This document shows positions 59,074 through 64,000 of a stretch of 64,000 bases of DNA, piece by piece. The notes below the pieces were generated by a model, which saw only the letters and a list, made by a program, of their open reading frames with translations, made no database searches and had not been told where the DNA came from. The stretch is from positions 1,240,001 through 1,304,000 of the forward strand of contig CP073215.1 of assembly GCA_020342235.1 (NCBI GenBank), in the 5' to 3' direction. The stretch's first letter is position 1, and every line of letters begins with the position of its first letter. The position numbers and the translations under genes were made by a program. The stretch comes from Saccharomycopsis phalli. Taxonomy: Eukaryota; Ascomycota; Saccharomycetes; Ascoideales; Saccharomycopsidaceae.

Positions 59074-61359
59074 CTATGACTGTTTCGGTCCTTGTAATTG
59101 TGACTGTTCCGACCCATTGGGCGGGGTGGGCACTTGGTGTCCTCGAATCTGCAGAGGATTCACCATTGGACCAAACTTTGCCTGGGGATGCAAATTCGGG
59201 TCAAACCAGGTGGGCTGTGGTGAGCCATATATAGGAAATCCTGGCATTCCGGCTAGGTTTAGCCCAGAAGAAGCTTGGTGCGGCATCTGGGTAAGGTCGA
59301 TTATTGACGTGGTGCGGCTCAACGTCTGCGGGGAAACTGGTAACTGGGTGGAGAATTTATGACTTACAGATTCCAGGTTGTTGGTGTTTACCGGCGATTG
59401 GACGCAGCCCAAGTCTGGGATCTGCGCGTAGAATACATCAAAGAGCCGCAACGCGATCTTTGCGTGAAGGAAGTTCTTGGAGATGATCTTCAAGCTCCAG
59501 TAGAAGTTGAATATCCGGTTCTTGAAGTAGTCCTTTTCTTTTGTGTCTGTGCTGGTGACAAATAAAAGCAATGAAAACATGCCAATTGTCGTAAAGTCGC
59601 TGCTAGCAGTCCCAAACCAGAAGGAATGTATCTGTTCGGACTGGAGCATATTGACAAACTCTATAGCTGCAACCAATCGTGCCTTGGCTGCGCCCCGGCA
59701 CACCTCGATCAACTCCTTTGATTCGTTGGTGGGTATGGCAGAGATTATTCGACGGTGCAACGTGATTTCAGCTACAAAGTATCCCAACTTCAACATGGCA
59801 CACGAGTTTGGGAACCGCTCCAGGATTCTGGGTTCCTGGGAATTGCTGGTTGTGGACCGGAAAGCAGCAGAGGCCGTCAATTGGGCAGGGAGCTCACTGT
59901 ACCAAGCACGCAACTTCAACTGTAACGGCTTTGCCTGATTCAACACTTGGTAAATCGACTGCGGCTTGCTGCACCGTTCTAGCGAGTATAGCCCGTTTAG
60001 TATGTCGGCCAATATCACTGCCAACTTAATGATCTGCACGAAAAACAACTTCCCCACTTCGCTGTTGATGCTGTCAGAATTCTCAGACTCGGGCGAATGT
60101 TTCATGTAACCAGGCAACGAGGGAGTGCTCCCGGCTATGCTGCTAACCTCCACAAAGTCTTCATCCAGCAACTCTTTGACTAGCCAATTAACCCCAGGTA
60201 TTATGTGTGACGGCCGTGACTCAACAAGTGATAACCATTTATCCTGAAAAAAGATCGCCCACGCGAGTCGTCGTCGTAGGCCCTTTTCCCACTTGGGCAA
60301 CTTCCATGTCCCACAGTCAATGCCTAGCCCCAACTCGTCCATCAACGATACTATCTGCGAACACAAGGTCCACCTTCGGTTGAATTGTTTTTCAGCATTG
60401 GGTAACGAGCTAGTGCACTGCAAGAGTATAAGTCCAGCCTGAACTGCAGTAAGCTTCGGTCTCTCTAGCACATCGGTAAACGTCTTTCTAGCTATCTTAT
60501 ACAACGCAGCTATATCGGGCTTCGGTTTATCTATAAGCATGGCTTCGCATTCCCACTGCTCAATTGCCAAGAGATACACCGCACTCAACAACGGAGCACT
60601 GACTTCTTTGTAGCTCCGCTCGTACTTCTCCAAGAACACCTTCTTTTGTAGCACAGGATAAAAAGGATGGATATACTTAAAGTACATGTCAATCAACGTG
60701 GGTCCATATGGCCTTACAATATTTTCAGTGTCGTCAATCTCCTGGCTTGCTTGTAGAAACAACTCCCGGGTATAGTCTTCCCGAAGTATGAAATGAGACT
60801 GGTGGCCCACCTTTCGTAGTAGGACTTCGTCTGTAAGTCGTATCAGGTCTATCCCGTTTAATTTCATGTGTGAAATCACTGCACTATCATAAAAGTACGA
60901 CGGGCCCACGTAAAACGAAGACCGCGGATAGTTCCCCTGGTTTGGCATCATCATCGGCTTCTGACTGGGCTGCTGGGAATTGCGAAACATTTGCTCCGGC
61001 ATGGCAACATTACCAACTGATGATTTCCTCCTCTTGGCCTGGGGCCCAAATTCGGCATCGTTCACTCCCCAGGGATCCGTGAATTCCGTAAATGCCTCTT
61101 GTCGCGATTTTGAGGGCATACTATTTATATTTAGGGTATTCATATTGCCTGTATTATCAGATACCTCTGACTGAGACCTGCTTCTTTTATTGGCAGTATT
61201 CACATGATTCTCAGTAATACCATCGTCATTGTCGCCTCCCTGATGTCTCACAGTTATTTCGTCGATAATACTTTTGGAATCTTTGCCATCAAAATTACTA
61301 AAGTCAAATGAATTAATGTCCATATGACCCTCTGCATCCCAGTTTTTGAAGGATTCCAT
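59074..61359 (-). CDS. DAL81: DAL81-like transcription regulator without a zinc cluster
   Basis: 761 residues. The region FYDSAVISHMKLNGIDLIRL, TDEVLLRKVG, FILREDYTRELFLQASQEID and RPYGPTLIDMYFKYIHPFYP is typical of Dal81/Uga35, a co-activator of nitrogen and amino-acid-responsive genes; the fungal_trans domain follows to about 560 (RRRLAWAIFFQDKW). The Zn2Cys6 cluster normally found before this region is absent: the first 150 residues have no CxxC pattern, only basic patches (NKRSRS, AKRRKSS). None is seen in the 800 bp upstream either. In S. cerevisiae the Dal81 zinc cluster is reported to be dispensable, so loss is plausible. It converges with the INA22-like gene. Confidence 0.8.
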   Translation of the reverse strand: MESFKNWDAEGHMDINSFDFSNFDGKDSKSIIDEITVRHQGGDNDDGITENHVNTANKRSRSQSEVSDNTGNMNTLNINSMPSKSRQEAFTEFTDPWGVNDAEFGPQAKRRKSSVGNVAMPEQMFRNSQQPSQKPMMMPNQGNYPRSSFYVGPSYFYDSAVISHMKLNGIDLIRLTDEVLLRKVGHQSHFILREDYTRELFLQASQEIDDTENIVRPYGPTLIDMYFKYIHPFYPVLQKKVFLEKYERSYKEVSAPLLSAVYLLAIEQWECEAMLIDKPKPDIAALYKIARKTFTDVLERPKLTAVQAGLILLQCTSSLPNAEKQFNRRWTLCSQIVSLMDELGLGIDCGTWKLPKWEKGLRRRLAWAIFFQDKWLSLVESRPSHIIPGVNWLVKELLDEDFVEVSSIAGSTPSLPGYMKHSPESENSDSINSEVGKLFFVQIIKLAVILADILNGLYSLERCSKPQSIYQVLNQAKPLQLKLRAWYSELPAQLTASAAFRSTTSNSQEPRILERFPNSCAMLKLGYFVAEITLHRRIISAIPTNESKELIEVCRGAAKARLVAAIEFVNMLQSEQIHSFWFGTASSDFTTIGMFSLLLFVTSTDTKEKDYFKNRIFNFYWSLKIISKNFLHAKIALRLFDVFYAQIPDLGCVQSPVNTNNLESVSHKFSTQLPVSPQTLSRTTSIIDLTQMPHQASSGLNLAGMPGFPIYGSPQPTWFDPNLHPQAKFGPMVNPLQIRGHQVPTPPNGSEQSQLQGPKQS

Positions 61360-62201
61360 GGTTGTCTCGTACAGGATCGGACCTCTATTCGTCTATAAGC
61401 AATGGCTTCTTTTACCTAGTTGGATCGGATACCCCAGCTGAATAAAAACGGCAGTGTTTTTGCAACAGTCGAGAATTTTTATTGTAAGTTGTTGATAAAC
61501 TTTTCCTCTCGCACGTTGTTTTAATGCCAAATAAAATGATATGCGACCGCCTAAAAAAAAAATGCCATATGAAATATGTATATAGCCTATGTTATCAGCG
61601 TATACTGTAAATAGGAACTTGGCATATTACAATAGTAGCAAGCAAACAATTTTCTGACCTCGTTGACTATATTAGTCGTGTGTAAATTTGTCAATATTTC
61701 TGTCAAAGAATGGTACTTCACCTTGGAGTGCCCGACTAGCCTATTATTATGTACCGGTAACTTGCATAGGGCCTACGTACATTAGGTTTTCGCCTCGTTC
61801 CGTGGTAGGGTAACTTTGTTTGGACCCGTTGAAACTGTAACCGGGTAATTGCGCTAGTGAGTCCGAAATGCCGGGATTGATGAACGGCGTACAAGTTTGT
61901 AGAATATATGCGATGGAATACGTTACCTGAGTAATAGTAACAAAAGCCTGGTTTTTATTTTCCGCAGCGTCTTTCTATAAATTGCCCTCGTATTTCTCCT
62001 ATTTATAGTCATTTCCGGGTACTCGCCGGTGTCAAAATTGTTATGCCGCTTGTGATTGGCCGGGGCTGCATCCGACCATCCCCCATATTTCACGCATAAC
62101 TATTTAATTTTTGTTCTTCAGCTCCAACTGAGAAAATTTTGGTTATCCATTACAACTTCAACTTAACCTCTCGGAAGAATTCCAGTCTATGATCTACAAA
62201 G
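61360..62201. other. 840-bp divergent promoter, DAL81-like / KGD1
   Basis: No gene, tRNA or repeat seen. An inverted CCAAT box lies at 62055-62059 (listed). An out-of-frame ATG at 62189 opens a 13-codon frame overlapping the KGD1 start. Confidence 0.5.
62055..62059 (-). promoter_or_regulatory. CCAAT box upstream of KGD1
   Basis: ATTGG (CCAAT on the minus strand), about 145 bp before the KGD1 ATG. Hap2/3/5 binds CCAAT and controls TCA-cycle genes including KGD1 in S. cerevisiae. Confidence 0.4.
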
Positions 62202-64000
62202 ATGTTGAGGGCTCTCCAGAATTCAACTAAGAAAAATTTATTATTGTCCAGCAGGGCAAAGCTTCTTGCCAGACCACGATTAAACCTTAATCGAGCTCTT
62301 GCCACCAGTTCAGATGCTTTTTTGCAAACCAACAACGGTGCTTACATTGACGAGATGTACTCTGCCTGGAAAGAGGATCCAGAGTCTGTCCACGTCTCCT
62401 GGCAATCTTATTTCAAGAACTTGGATGGAAACGTGCCTGCATCACAAGCTTTCACAGCTCCTCCAACTATTGTCTCCAACGCTATTGGCGGTGGAATTCC
62501 TACCTTGACTGCGGACTCCAACTTTAGTGAGAGCATCAACACACACTTGAAGGTGCAGTTGTTGGTGCGTGCTTATCAAGTTAGAGGCCATCAAATCTCC
62601 AAGTTGGATCCATTGGGTATTAGTTATGGAGACGACAGAAGAAAGGAGATACCAAAGGAATTGACTCTTGAGTACTATGGCTGGACTGAGAAGGACTTGG
62701 ACACGAAGATTACCCTTGGTCCAGGGCTCTTGAACAATTTTGCCAAGACTCATGGTGTGAAAACTTTGACCTTGAGAGAGGTCATTGACCACTTAAAGAG
62801 CATCTACTCTGGTAGTTTCTCCGTGGAGTACACACACATTCCTTCGAGAGAGAAGTGTAACTGGATTCGGGAGAGATTGGAGAAGCCTCTGGTCTACGAG
62901 TTTTCCCAGACCGAGAAGAGACAGATCCTCGACCGTTTGATCTGGGCCACGTCTTTTGAGACCTTCTTGTCAACAAAGTTCCCTAGTGACAAGAGATTTG
63001 GGTTGGAAGGTGCCGAATCGCTTATTCCTGGGTTCAAGGCGTTGATTGACAGATCCGTTGAATCAGGTGTGGAGGACGTGATCATTGGTATGGCCCACAG
63101 AGGACGATTGAATATGTTGTCGAACGTCGTGAGAAAGCCAAATGAATCGATTTTCTCTGAGTTCACTGGATCTAAGGTCAACGATGTTGGCTCCGGTGAC
63201 GTCAAGTATCACTTGGGTATGAACTACCAAAGACCAACCACCAGTGGTAAGCACGTGAACTTGTCCTTGGTGGCCAACCCATCGCACTTGGAGGCCGAAG
63301 ACCCTGTTGTTTTGGGAAGAACCAGAGCAGTACAATTCTACAAGAATGATATTGGCACTTGCAAGACTGCGCTTGGTGTATTGGTTCACGGAGACGCTGC
63401 TTTTGCCGGACAAGGTGTCGTGTACGAAACATCTGGTTTGTCTGCGCTTCCAGCATACACCAACGGAGGTACTGTCCATATCATTGTGAACAACCAAATT
63501 GGATTCACCACCGACCCAAGAAACGCACGATCTACCGCATACCCATCGGACATTGCCAAGTCTATCAATGCACCAATCTTCCACGTCAATGCTGATGATG
63601 TGGAGGCTGTGACCTTTGTCAACAATTTGGCTGCTGAGTGGAGAGCAAAGTTCCACAGTGATGTTATCATTGACTTGATTGGATACAGAAAGCACGGTCA
63701 CAACGAGACCGATCAGCCATCGTTCACCCAGCCGCAAATGTATAAGCAAATCGCTGCCAAGAAGTCTGTTATTGACATTTACACTGACAAGTTGCTCAAG
63801 GAGAAGTCTTTCACCAAGGAGGACATTGATGAGCACAAGAAATGGGTCTGGGGTTTGTTGGAAGAGGCTTTCGAAAAGTCCAAGGACTACAAGCCAACTA
63901 CCAGAGAGTGGTTGACCACTCCATGGGAGGGCTTTAAGTCGCCAAAGGAATTGGCTACTGAGATTTTGCCACACTTGCCAACTGCGGTCGAGGAATCTGA
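62202..64000 (+). CDS. KGD1: 2-oxoglutarate dehydrogenase E1 (KGD1), partial
   Basis: 599 codons to the right window edge, so about 40% of the protein (about 1,000 in all) is missing. Kgd1 is the thiamine-diphosphate-dependent E1 of the mitochondrial 2-oxoglutarate dehydrogenase complex. A basic presequence ([20 protein letters not shown]) precedes the conserved [20 protein letters not shown]. Further landmarks: [86 protein letters not shown] and [17 protein letters not shown]. One in-frame CTG (EKP[CTG]VYEF) is at a variable, non-Leu position. Confidence 0.97.
   Translation, partial: MLRALQNSTKKNLLLSSRAKLLARPRLNLNRALATSSDAFLQTNNGAYIDEMYSAWKEDPESVHVSWQSYFKNLDGNVPASQAFTAPPTIVSNAIGGGIPTLTADSNFSESINTHLKVQLLVRAYQVRGHQISKLDPLGISYGDDRRKEIPKELTLEYYGWTEKDLDTKITLGPGLLNNFAKTHGVKTLTLREVIDHLKSIYSGSFSVEYTHIPSREKCNWIRERLEKPLVYEFSQTEKRQILDRLIWATSFETFLSTKFPSDKRFGLEGAESLIPGFKALIDRSVESGVEDVIIGMAHRGRLNMLSNVVRKPNESIFSEFTGSKVNDVGSGDVKYHLGMNYQRPTTSGKHVNLSLVANPSHLEAEDPVVLGRTRAVQFYKNDIGTCKTALGVLVHGDAAFAGQGVVYETSGLSALPAYTNGGTVHIIVNNQIGFTTDPRNARSTAYPSDIAKSINAPIFHVNADDVEAVTFVNNLAAEWRAKFHSDVIIDLIGYRKHGHNETDQPSFTQPQMYKQIAAKKSVIDIYTDKLLKEKSFTKEDIDEHKKWVWGLLEEAFEKSKDYKPTTREWLTTPWEGFKSPKELATEILPHLPTAVEES

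Overview
The window is yeast nuclear DNA, most likely from the CTG-Ser clade of budding yeasts (Candida / Debaryomyces / Yamadazyma-type). The gene set is typical of a budding yeast: TOS1, BGL2, SPT20, GCN5, CSF1, class I chitin synthase, DAL81 and STR2 homologues. Genes are compact and mostly intronless, intergenic spaces are short, and CTG codons are rare. Three in-frame CTG codons that I could place in conserved proteins (NBP35, HSH155, KGD1) fall where relatives carry Ser, Ala, Asn, Gly or Lys, not at conserved Leu. That fits CTG read as serine. Leu at CTG positions should therefore be read as Ser.

Layout. 1-6 kb: partial TOS1-like cell-wall protein, a Phs1-family dehydratase lacking its catalytic Tyr, ERJ5, and HSH155 (SF3B1). 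6-10.3 kb: BGL2, an MSO1-like gene with a duplicated 3' end, a SPOUT RNA methyltransferase, and a Pro/Ala-repeat GPI protein. 11.5-15.5 kb: NBP35 and GCN5 converge on a 14-unit minisatellite, then ERV29. 15.5-18.3 kb: a gene desert with a tRNA-headed SINE-like element flanked by 15-bp direct repeats, a worn retroelement fragment, a perfect 15-bp hairpin and a 19-bp tandem repeat. 18.3-24 kb: ZUO1, GLC8, BRL1, then a tandem SKP1 pair of which the first copy is highly diverged. 24.4-32.4 kb: a patatin-type lipase homologue without its catalytic dyad, a seven-helix DUF3112-like membrane protein, and two tandem MFS transporters, one with a 42-nt intron. 32.5-37.5 kb: SPT20, LNP1, STR2, ATP18. 37.8-48 kb: P4-ATPase flippase, class I chitin synthase, PRP40. 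48-57 kb: the 2,983-residue lipid-transfer protein CSF1. 57-64 kb: ARC19 (first exon is only the ATG), SEC11, an INA22-like mitochondrial protein, a DAL81-like regulator without a zinc cluster, and the start of KGD1, cut by the window end.

There is no operon logic. Themes that recur by chance or history are cell-wall building (TOS1, BGL2, GPI protein, chitin synthase), ER and secretory function (ERJ5, ERV29, LNP1, SEC11, MSO1), membrane lipids (Phs1-like, lipase-like, flippase, CSF1) and chromatin/splicing (GCN5 and SPT20 of SAGA; HSH155 and PRP40 of the spliceosome). The most unusual points are the apparent loss of catalytic residues in two lipid enzymes, the diverged SKP1 neighbour, and the SINE-like element.
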